In this document: positions 30,001-51,955 of the stretch, piece by piece
How the letters are laid out: the number at the start of each line of letters is the position of its first letter
How positions within the stretch are numbered: the first letter of the stretch is position 1
DNA from: Strix aluco
Lineage: Eukaryota > Chordata > Aves > Strigiformes > Strigidae
Reading direction: 5' to 3'
DNA length: 64,000 bases
Assembly (NCBI RefSeq): GCF_031877795.1
Contig: NC_133935.1
Location: 50,969,330 to 51,033,329 of the forward strand
The notes under the pieces: generated by a model
Told to the model about the DNA's origin: nothing
Databases searched by the model: none
What the model saw: the letters and a program-made list of their open reading frames with translations, nothing else
Position numbers and translations under genes: made by a program

Positions 30001-31126
30001 TCATAATTGTTTCCATCCACCAAAGTAATTTCTCCAGGTAATTATTCAGTGAGTTGAAATAAGTTCTTAAAATAAGAATTAATTTCCTGTAAATAGTACT
30101 GGAAATTTTCTTATACTGAACAGTGTTACTAGAAATTGTAACATGCAAAGGGAGTATCAAATATCTTACATGATTAATGAAAAGGTTAAGTCACCTTTTA
30201 CTATAAAATCAGGCAGAGTGCATAGTTAAAAGGTCAATAAATTTATAAGCTTCAAATTTTATAGTGATACTCTATTAACAGAACAGTAAATACTAGCTAT
30301 ATCCATCCTTGCAAAAAGGACAAATACCCAGAACCAACATACTTAACAGGCTGCTTGCTGAGCAATACTAGGCTGCATCAAACTACATTTTTCACTGTCT
30401 TACACATTCCAGGATTTTTTTTTTGAACACAAACCCAAGGTTTTCCTCATTTGACAGATATTAATGGAAGTAATCTTGTAGACAGTTGAATCAACTTGAT
30501 AATCAATAATCAATCAGTAAGAAGAAATATTTACTCATGCAATAGTTACATAAATTGTAATGCCTGTTCATAGGAGCATCTGTCTTATGAAGTAATCCTT
30601 ACCCACATGCCACGGTTACTTTCTTAACCTACTTTAGGCTAACACAAGCTTCACTAGTTAAAAACACACATTTCATTAGAAAACACTAAAGGTAGGTAAT
30701 CCATGCAAATAAAAACACATCTAAGAATTAAAAGGTTAATTGCAAGCAACTCACTGTTTTCAGTGGCTGCTCTTCATTCTAAGGGAACCTACGTAGGGAG
30801 CTGAGCAACAAGTATAAAGAATTGAAAGGACTGAAGAAGTCAGAGCCCAGAAAAATAAATTCTATGCATGTTAAGTATAATTTCACAGAATTGGTGACAC
30901 ATGACCTTCAGCTTACATGCTTGTGACATGACTATTTTGTACTTGCCACCACTAACCCTATGTATTGGTTAACCAAACCCCCCCCCCCCCCCCCAAGAAA
31001 ATATGAGACTTCTGCAATGAAAGAGCACCCCAAATTATTAGTGAGATAAGCAAGTTAATTACATACTCTTTGTCTGAAGTCTGCGTCAGCATTTGGGTTT
31101 AGCCCTAAAAGGGCTTGTTCATCCAT
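6086..31126 (-). CDS. XPOT: exportin-T, tRNA export receptor (complete, 24 coding exons)
   Basis: Importin-beta family karyopherin that carries mature tRNA out of the nucleus with RanGTP. Coding exons from start to stop: 31067-31126, 29195-29277, 28024-28080, 26435-26504, 25022-25240, 24271-24455, 23748-23916, 22217-22453, 21857-21895, 18697-18759, 17643-17767, 16705-16849, 16429-16548, 16166-16260, 15308-15377, 14634-14872, 13845-14130, 11858-12047, 10571-10687, 10370-10485, 9821-9868, 8279-8350, 7108-7164, 6086-6112. They sum to 2,889 nt, or 962 codons plus TGA, the length I recall for human XPOT. The protein starts [20 protein letters not shown] and ends FFQRAKP. Residues 91-163 ([10 protein letters not shown]...) lie in the exportin-1-like HEAT region. 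Residues 386-400 ([15 protein letters not shown]) form an acidic stretch. All introns are GT-AG except the one after 25022, which is GC-AG. The start codon has G at -3 and +4. Identity is near certain; exon edges are read by eye. Confidence 0.97.
6230..6754 (+). mobile_element. CR1 LINE 3' fragment in the last XPOT intron
   Basis: This is the 3' end of a CR1 lying in the intron between XPOT exons 24 and 25 (6113-7107), opposite to XPOT transcription. It encodes the end of the reverse transcriptase ORF ([38 protein letters not shown]) to a stop near 6678. The 3' UTR ends with TCCAACCTAGATGATTCTGTG. It matches the copy at 55.7 kb closely, so both belong to the same subfamily. The 5' limit is approximate. 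Confidence 0.9.
18760..21856 (-). other. large XPOT intron, nothing recognised
   Basis: A 3.1-kb intron between the 39-nt exon 10 and exon 11. It is AT-rich, with a TTTAAG/CTTAAG-rich stretch near 21262-21350 and no CR1 or RNA gene that I recognise. The other XPOT introns longer than 300 bases, apart from the CR1 pieces listed separately, also show no gene. Confidence 0.5.
28712..28747 (+). mobile_element. CR1 3' tail remnant
   Basis: A short match to the CR1 3' terminus (CCTTCCAACCTGAATTATTC, then TGTGATA) inside the XPOT intron between exons 3 and 4. Only the last 35 or so bases are recognisable, so this is a very short truncation or an eroded copy. Confidence 0.55.
29519..29625 (-). mobile_element. 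CR1 3' end remnant, minus strand
   Basis: Begins with the reverse complement of the CR1 tail (TCATAGAATCAGAAATGTTG) and continues with eroded 3' UTR sequence (ATCTCTGGAGACAGGGTCGA, GTTGCTCAGGGC). It lies in XPOT intron 2 in the same direction as XPOT. It is more diverged than the other CR1 pieces and probably the oldest. Confidence 0.65.
30978..30994 (+). repeat. C17 homopolymer (G17 in the XPOT pre-mRNA)
   Basis: Seventeen C in a row on the plus strand. In XPOT RNA this is an uninterrupted G run starting 72 nt after the exon 2 donor. The length may be affected by sequencing or assembly error. Confidence 0.85.
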
Positions 31127-31200
31127 CTCTATTGCTATACTCTTTGTTTCCTACTCCTAATTGGTTTGCCCACTTCTTCTAGAGGGGAAACTACGATCAT
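31067..31200 (-). other. XPOT: XPOT exon 2 (5' UTR end plus codons 1-20)
   Basis: A pyrimidine-poor acceptor ending TTTGCAG (CAG at 31203-31201) precedes 74 nt of leader, then the ATG at 31126-31124. The exon ends AGA at 31067 before a GTATGT donor. The leader part starts with its own ATG, which opens a 21-codon frame closed by TAG eight nucleotides before the real start. Confidence 0.8.
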
Positions 31201-31350
31201 CTGCAAATAGACAAAAAGAAACTTTATTTGCTCAGAACAACAAAAATTAAAAGCACAACCACAAAGTTTGCCCACAAATCTCAAAGACATACTATGTACT
31301 CCACCAAAACATGAATGTACATACTTCTGACACAGATTCTAAGTCCTTTA

Positions 31351-31384
31351 ATCAACTTTTAGTTGTTTTTCAACTAAAGTTGAT
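31351..31384. repeat. short inverted repeat with 5-nt loop
   Basis: ATCAACTTTTAGTTG (31351-31365), a TTTTT loop, then CAACTAAAGTTGAT (31371-31384): a 14-bp stem with one bulged T. The left-arm sequence CAACTTTTAGT recurs directly at about 31385. It lies in XPOT intron 1, about 150 nt upstream of the exon 2 acceptor. Confidence 0.7.
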
Positions 31385-34300
31385 CAACTTTTAGTACAAT
31401 AGTACTAATCTTCTTATTGAGGAAAATGAGGTGTCCATATATTTCACTTCTCTTGAAAAGAGCTAATATCATATTAATTAACAGATAAATGGTATGTGTA
31501 CTATTCAACTGAAAGGCTTTAACTCAAATTTCAGGCATGCAGAGGTTTCAGCAAGATATGACATAAGCATAAATCTGCCTCTTGGATGATAGACCACTGT
31601 ATTTTTTCCTCACCACAAACTTCACAACTGAAAAAAAAAAATATCGCTACTCATCTCTAGTATCATTAAGATGCTTCATAAACCCATTTATGAAGTATTT
31701 CCCCTAGGGAAACAAAGCCATTAGGAGGTCTTTCTTCTAAAGCAAATGCACTCAAGAGAAGCATCTTAGAAAATAACCACAAAATACATCATACTGAGTT
31801 GTTAACAAAGTTTTCTGTTCTTACTAATGGGTGCTGATTTACTAGCAATGATTTTTATTTAGAAAATTCAGTGTAAAATTAACAAGCAAGCTAGACAAAT
31901 GTTCTAAAAATGATGTGCCTCTACAGGCTGTTCTGCAATGCTCTAGTAAAACACAGAGAATTAAAAAAAAAATCTTTGTCAAATAATAGGATGCTGTTAA
32001 ACAGCAAGAGGGGACAAAAATCCATCTATCCCTCAAAGCCCCACCCCCCCATAGTAACACAGTTAATTAGGCCTGAAATAAGGCCTTGTTACATAAGTAT
32101 GTAGGAGGTAGGGAAAATGAAGATAAACAAGAGGAAGAGATGAAATACAAAGGAGCTGTGGTTTGAAGCAGCCTACATGCCTATAGGTAAAACTTCAGAT
32201 TTCTTAGTATTGCGTGTCTTGTGCATGCTCTACTGTTCACCCTCCCCCACTGGAAGAAAGGTGGCACCATGACAACTGACAGCAAGCATGCCTGAAAAGG
32301 AGAGCCCAAAATTTAACATGGTAATAGACAGACATATATAAAACTCACTACAGAATACATTAGAACAAAATGCATCATGAAAAGCAATTTAATAAGTAAA
32401 ATTGAGTTTGTACCAAAAAAATTTGCAGGTTGCAGCAGTACAGAAACCAGAAAATCTGGAACAAAGCGATGACTCGTGGCAAAACAAGCTTCACACACTA
32501 CCTTGCGACACAGAGCAATCCCGCTCAGGGTCAAAACCTTTAGGGATTAAAGTTGCTCTGCTGAGTCTTCTCCCTCTGTGGCCCCAGCTTGCTTTCCCCA
32601 TAATCAACATCCAAACCAGTCAGATTAAAATAAAGCTAAAATGCTGCAGGTGAAAATTGGTTTTGGTTTGGTGTCAGGTTTTTTTTGTTGTTTTTTGGGT
32701 TTTTTTACAGCATCTTTTGATTAGGGTCTGATCCAGAGTTAAACAAGTAAAACTATTTAATATACAGAAGCATATTTTTGGCATATTTTCCTGCAGTTAT
32801 TACATTATCTGCCCAAAAGGTGGGTGACAAGTTTTGCTATTAAGAATAACCTGGCTCAAACATGTATTCTCTTCACTTATTTAGCTAATAGCATGCCAAC
32901 CAGTTCTACTAATTTTGTATATGCTACACGAGCATATTAAAAATTTCATCTTCTACCACATATCTTTTTCTAACAGTTTCAGCTTGCCTAGCCAGCTCTA
33001 GAAGATAATGAGAGAGACTATTTGAATGAGCTTTTTGAAAAAGCTAACAAAATAGCTTCTCATGCTTTATGGTTTTAGTTCAGCAGGTAGCTTTTCCACC
33101 ACAAATCTATTTTAACCAGGCAGTTACACTTCAAAAGCAAAATCGAACTCCAATTTTAACAGTACTTACAGTTTGCAAAATCCACTGCAAGATATACTCA
33201 GCTATAACATCATGTCATTAAAGCAAGTTTTATTTATGAAAAATAATCAATAACATTAATAGTTATTATGCAGCTGTGTAGAAAGTATTGTCTTACTTAT
33301 GTAGAGATTTTTTTTTTTGTTAAGCAGTACACCATGTTGGGTGGCAAATCGATCTTACTATAATTAGGAAGGTGCAGTTCCTTGACAGTGAAGTTACACA
33401 GGTATATGTATCTCTCACTGGGATAGTTTATTCCCTTTCACATATTAAATACTTATAAATGCATTTGATAGTAGAGACTGCTTTCATACAGGAAAATAGG
33501 AAGAAAATGTAGTCACACTTCAAGTGAGAAAGATTGCCCAGTTTAACAATACCAATATGGTCAAAGGTGTGCAATTTGGGTCCAGATATGCCTTAATAAT
33601 AAAAGCATTCAGAGCATTTTAACTACAGATGCTAACCACAGCAACAATTGGTAATTAAAGAATACTTCATTTACAGCTCTCATTTTAGGTATTTACAAGA
33701 TGTGATAGCACACAGGGAGTCAGTGACATGCTTCATTTTAATTCCCTCAAGTTTTTTCTCTAATAAAACACAGTAAAAGAGCATCTTTCACATTCTTTTT
33801 TGATCTGTTTTGCTTGCTGCAAATCTTGGATGTATTTACAGACTCTTACGTTGACCGAACGCGTGGTTAAAATGAACAGCTGTATAATTATAGCTACTTC
33901 AAGAACTTTTCAACTGGACTAGAAAGTTTTTCTTTGTGGAAGTGACATACTAGATCTTCATTTCGGGCACATTCTTACTGGCCAGGAGTTTGACTGTGAG
34001 GAGTAAGGCCTTCTGGCCCACCCCCGACTCGGCCAAAGAGCCCAGCCTCCCCTCGCTGGAGAGCCCCCACCACTGCGTGGCTCAGCAGCTCAGCAGAGGA
34101 GGGCCCTCGGGCATTCACACCCCACCGCGTCCAGATCTGCGGCGAAGACACCGGGGCTGCAATTTAACCCCTTCAGCCCCTTCCCGGGGGCTGCGGAGTG
34201 ACAAAGCACTCCTCGGGCGGCGGCCGGCCGCTGCGGGGGCCGGCGGCGGCTCTCCCAGGGCGGGACGGCAGGGAACCACCGGGCTGAAGCACGCCGAGAG

Positions 34301-34895
34301 CAGCGGAATACGGAGGTGCGGGGGGGAAGTCGTCACCCCGCCTCACGTTGCAGTCTAAGAGCTTACGGTGACTTCCTTCCCCCACCGGAGCCATAACGGA
34401 GCATGGCTACTGAGGCAGCTCCCGCAACACGCGAATACAACCGCACCGCGAGCTACGGCATACGTTAGAAGAGAAAAATCCCGACATTTTTCGCGGCCGC
34501 ACGCACGCACCCCCAGCCCCCCCCACCGGCTCACGGAGGACCGGCCCAGCGGGGACCAGCCGGCAGCGGCACCCCCCGTTCCCCCAGCAGAGGGGCCGGG
34601 CGGCCGAGGCGAGCGCCCGCGGCTTCTCCCGCCCCCCTCCCCCCTCCCCCGAGCCTCTCAGCTGCGGTGGAGGCGGCGCCGGGCTGACTGGAACCGGCCG
34701 GGTGACTCGAGGGAGCCCAACGCCGCCAGCTCAAGCGGCGACGCCCGCGGGCGCCCACACCGCCCCTTCTCCGCCGCTGAGGTGCCGCGGCCCCCACCAA
34801 CAACGGCCGGGGAGGCCCAGCCGCCCCCCCCGCCGGGCTGAGTCACACCGCGCTGCGTGTCGTGTCCCGTCCCCGTGTCCCCCCGCCCTCGTTAC

Positions 34896-35100
34896 CTTCC
34901 CGGTCACTCCTCCATCGCGGCGGCGCTGCCGGCTCCCACCCCCACAGCTCCGCAGCCGCCACGAGCATAGGGAGCGGGTCGGGCCGGGCCAGGCCGCGCC
35001 GCCTCGGCTGGCGGCGGGAGGAGGAGAAGGAGCGGGGTTGGGGGGGGGGGGGGGGGGGTTGGGGTGGGACGCCCAGGGGAGGCGCCGCGGCCCTCGCGCG
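34896..35100 (-). other. XPOT: probable non-coding first exon of XPOT
   Basis: On the minus strand the GC-rich sequence reads into CCGGGAAG followed by a consensus GTAACG donor (34895-34890), inside the CpG island and 3.7 kb upstream of the exon 2 acceptor. This fits a spliced leader exon. It would carry an ATG at 34968-34966 and a short ATGGAGGAGTGA frame near the donor. The 5' boundary is a guess, since no transcript data are available. Confidence 0.45.
35040..35058 (+). repeat. G19 homopolymer in XPOT leader/promoter
   Basis: Nineteen consecutive G, followed by TTGGGGTGGG, inside the probable XPOT exon 1. G-rich on the XPOT template strand, so a G-quadruplex would form in DNA and not in the XPOT RNA. 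Confidence 0.8.
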
Positions 35101-35167
35101 TGCGGAACGGCCTCGGCGCCTCCGGGAATGAAAACTGCCCCCGCCCCTCGGCGGGACTGCGGCGCCG

Positions 35168-35347
35168 CGGGACTACGGCTCCCGGCGTGCCGCGCGGCGC
35201 CCTCGCAGCTGGCCGACCCGCCGCGCCGCGCTCCGCTCCGCTCCCGTCACCTCGCCTCTGCTCTGCTCTGCTCCCGTCTCCTCTCCGGCGGGCGCGCCGG
35301 GCTGTGCCGCCTGCCCGGCCCCGCGGCACCCTGGGAGCCGTAGTCCC
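35168..35347. promoter_or_regulatory. paired inverted ACTAYRNNNCCCR motifs (ZNF143-like)
   Basis: GGGACTACGGCTCCC at 35168-35182 on the plus strand, and its exact reverse complement at 35333-35347. Both read ACTACGGCTCCC followed by G or A, which fits the ACTAYRNNNCCCR promoter motif often linked to ZNF143. The pair sits upstream of the probable XPOT start, on the RPL18A side. Factor binding is an inference. Confidence 0.6.
35226..35285 (+). repeat. CTCCG/CTCTG pentamer repeats
   Basis: Short imperfect tandem runs of CTCCG then CTCTG (for example CTCTGCTCTGCTCTGCTCC) between the two inverted promoter motifs. Pyrimidine-rich on the plus strand. Confidence 0.6.
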
Positions 35348-35915
35348 GCCCCCTGCGGCGCGGGGGCGTGGCCTGCAGCGTCCCGGACACCGCCGGGACG
35401 GCGGCAGCTCCCCCGCCAGTGCTGCTCCTCGTTACTGTCAACACCCCGCGGCACTAAAACCACCGATTTAATAAAGCGGGGCTGGCCCGTTCCGCCCCCA
35501 AATTCCCTCCGAGATCCGAAAATCGTGCTTTGTCAGCTGCAGCGAGGCGGGGGGCCGGCCGTGCCGCCGCACGCTGGGGGCCAGGAGCGGCGCGACCTGC
35601 GCGGTAACTCGCTCGAGGGCGGCCCCAGCTCGGACGACGGGTCCCGCTGGTGGCTGCGAGCGTGCCGTTGGTCTGCTCCGCGAATTGTTCTGCGGCCAAG
35701 CAATGTACACACGGGCTTTTGCGTGATTAGATTTAAAAGACTAAATGCAACTAACGGCAGGAAGGGGATGCAGCTATTTACAAAATCGTTACAGCGGTGT
35801 GACTGTTTTAGTATCTTTCAAGGCAAAACCCATCCACGTCTGGCTGCAACAAGCGCAGCTTTCAGAAGCGAGAGGTGCGCCGGACCGAGACCTCCACTCG
35901 CCATTTCTAGAGCCC

Positions 35916-36075
35916 TCACAGAATCACAGATCATCTAGGTTGGAAGGGACCTTGAAGATCATCTAGTCCAACCGTTAACCTAGCACTGACAGATCCCAAC
36001 TACACCATATCCCTCAGTGCTATGTCAGCCCAACTCTTGAACACCTCCAGGGATGGGGACTCCACCACCTCTCTG
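35916..36075 (-). mobile_element. CR1 LINE 3' end inside the divergent CpG island
   Basis: The reverse complement of a CR1 3' end: TCACAGAATCACAGATCATC at the left edge, then GGTTGGAAGGGACC, ATCATCTAGTCCAACC and the end of the ORF region (AACACCTCCAGGGATGGGGA). It is about 160 bp long and lies between the XPOT and RPL18A starts, pointing toward XPOT. It breaks an otherwise GC-rich stretch. The close match to the other copies suggests moderate age. Confidence 0.9.
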
Positions 36076-36459
36076 CTCTCTAGTTCCCGGTGCACAGGAG
36101 CGTGAGTACTCAGGGCCAGCCGTGAAAAGAGGATCCCATCAAACAAGAGTGCGTGGGGAGACCCATAGCGGCAGCCTCACGGCCGCCAGCATACACGGTC
36201 TCCCAGGGGACCGCGGGTGAGAAGGCTTCCCCCGGCAGCCCTCCATGCCCGGCTGCCGCCCCAGGCGGTGCGCGGTGCTGGCTGCCTCCGCCTGGTGCCT
36301 CCCTGCCACGTCCCCCGCGCCGCGGCACTGCTGGCTCCGCTGCGCGGGGAGGACGAACTTCCGCCGCCGGGCTGCCCCGCCGCAGGCCGGGCCCGACCAG
36401 GCCACGCGGCCCCGCCGACCCGGAACCCAGGGCCGGCCGTCGCGGGAGGAGACTGACGG

Positions 36460-36573
36460 CTGCATCCTCCAATCGCGCTCTCCTCCCAGCCAATGGGCGG
36501 AGAGGACGGCCGGGGCGGGGCTGCCGGCGGGCGGGTGACGGGAGGCGGCGGCGCACGCGGCCTTTCCTTTCCT
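36460..36573 (+). promoter_or_regulatory. RPL18A: RPL18A core promoter with 5' TOP tract
   Basis: Two CCAAT boxes (36469-36473 and 36490-36494, the latter in AGCCAATGGGCGG), GC boxes at about 36495-36500 and 36511-36520, then a pyrimidine tract CCTTTCCTTTCCT at 36561-36573. Ribosomal protein mRNAs characteristically start at a C within such a tract (5' TOP), so transcription probably starts at 36561-36562, about 36 nt before the ATG. Confidence 0.75.
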
Positions 36574-36597
36574 GTGAGCCGCTGAGGAGGCAGCAGC

Positions 36598-40115
<3,518 letters not shown>

Positions 40116-40175
40116 ATATGAAAAACATGCTATCAACTCTGTGTTGTAATAAAGGTCTTACCTGAGCCTTTGACT
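40116..40175 (+). terminator. RPL18A: RPL18A 3' UTR and poly(A) signal
   Basis: A short 3' UTR with AATAAA at 40148-40153, followed by a GT-rich stretch (GTGGTTGTCTTTTGG). This predicts a 3' UTR of about 50-60 nt, typical of ribosomal protein mRNAs. Confidence 0.75.
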
Positions 40176-50022
<9,847 letters not shown>

Positions 50023-51955
50023 AATACAAACTACTTTGAAGCTGTCAAGGCAGTATGCCAGCCTTGGGGGAGCTGTAGCTTTCAAGGATTACATAAATTC
50101 ATGATTCTCAGAGTCTAATTAAAAAGGAACCATTATTTTTAATGTTTTAAGTTCCTTTTTTTAACCTAACAGACACTTGATGTTTTTGGGCAGTACTCAG
50201 TGGGACAACTTAATTGTGGGGTGCTAAATGGCCACAGTAAGATTTTTTTTTTTGTGGTTTTCAATTTTCAGGATGATTTATTTTTCCAGTCCACAACTTT
50301 GTTGCCTGTATCAGAAAGGAATATATGCACTTTATCTTAGTCTGATCATTGACTGTCTTCTACAGAGTTTATTGAAAATGTGGTGAGGATGGAAGATACT
50401 ATCTTTTTAGAAAACTGCATTGCCTGACAGGAATGATTTCTGGGAACTAAACACTGATACAAGGGAATATTGAAAAAAGCGAACCTGCAAGGACACATTT
50501 TAAATAAAAGTACAAGAATCACAAAAGGCACTATTGTTAATTATAACATAGTTTTCAAATGGTTTAAAATGATAATTGAGGTCTCTTGATGCTCTCTGTT
50601 AAGCACCAGTGTCTATTCTGAACACCCTGTGTCATAACGCTTTGTCGTTGCTCCAGAACAGTCTAGGGCAAGAAAAGCTGCATCGCGGGCTGGAAGGCCA
50701 GTATTCACTGGAGTGTTGTGACATTGTGTGTCCAGTACCAGTTTTGGCTCAGACTAACCGCAGGAGACAAGCTGAGGTTGAGCAAGTATTCTAGAAGCAA
50801 CAGCCCCATGGAAAAAGCAGCAAAGCTCTTTTCAAATTGTGCTTTTGTCTGGCTAACTTAAAAAAAAAAAAAAAAAGACAGTAGGAAATGCCCTTTGTAA
50901 AATGAGTTATTTTCTAATTTGCTGTTAGGGTCAACCTGAATTTTTTTTTCAGATTTTTATATAGTTTTTTCTTTCTGTTCAGTTTTGAATAATTTCACAA
51001 TTAAGTCAAATCACTTTTGGAATTTGGATTTAAATATATAGCCTATGCAGTATGTTTACCTCATTCTAAAATGTCTCTGTCACCACTTCTAGGCTGCAGG
51101 TTTGGAAAAAGTATGTTTTCTAGTTACCCTGAAAGTCCTTTATTTTGGAAATCAGTATTTCCAAATACAACAAAAGGGTCAGTTTGGCTGTACCTGTAGC
51201 CTTATATTGCATGATTCTTCTGACTGTTAGCTATGCAGCTGTGCAAGCACTTTCATGGGAATTCAGGAGGGCTGATAGGGGTCTGCTGTATGATGTATGT
51301 AAGTGTGGTAAAGTTAGTTGATACTGTGTAAGGTATAACATCATCAGATTTGTTTTAAAAGAGAGTTTAAGTCAAAATGTTGGTTTCTGTTAAGACAAAT
51401 ATAAAAGATACCATTGTAGACATGGCTTTTACTGATTCCCTTTCGGTCCCACAAAAGGTTATAGTAAGTTGTCTTGCCTTTTGCTGTAAGTACTGGTTTC
51501 CTTACAGTCATATAAGCACGTTCCGTTCTTGAAACGTAAGCTCTGACTTTCCACTTTGTGCCAGAGCCTTCCATGCTTTGCTATAATTATATGTTAGTCT
51601 ATTGTGAATATCTGTGCTACTGCCTTTCACCTAAAGTCTTAGTCTGACTGCAGTATCACTCTCAAAAGTTTGAGTCTGCTCTTTGCCATTGGAAAATAAC
51701 AAGAGTTGCAAATATACCAGCAACTGGAGGGCACCTGGTTGTAACAGCTTTACACTTTGCAGCTTGAATTGCCCTTTTGACAGGACAAAGTTGCAAATGA
51801 CAGTATTGAGAGAGTGTGTGCTTCCCTCTGTGGGTCAGTGACCTTGTAATAACATTGTACTATTGACTTCCGCGTTACGAGTAACAGAAAATTGTTGCCA
51901 GAACTGATTCCCAGCCTTCAGCAGTGTAATAAAGTGTTGTACAAACTCTGTCTGC
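50023..51955 (+). terminator. KICS2: KICS2 3' UTR with alternative poly(A) signals
   Basis: AATAAA occurs at 50503-50508 (early) and 51928-51933, the latter followed by TG/TCTG-rich sequence (TGTTGTAC, TCTGTCTGCC). The second looks like the better cleavage signal and predicts a 3' UTR of about 1.9 kb. A further AATAAA at 53517-53522 would extend it. No transcript data are available to choose. Confidence 0.45.

Noticed and set aside
34702-35343. 213-codon plus-strand open frame in the CpG island
   Set aside because: Low-complexity Pro/Ala/Arg sequence with no similarity I recognise. Overlapping frames on both strands are equally open.
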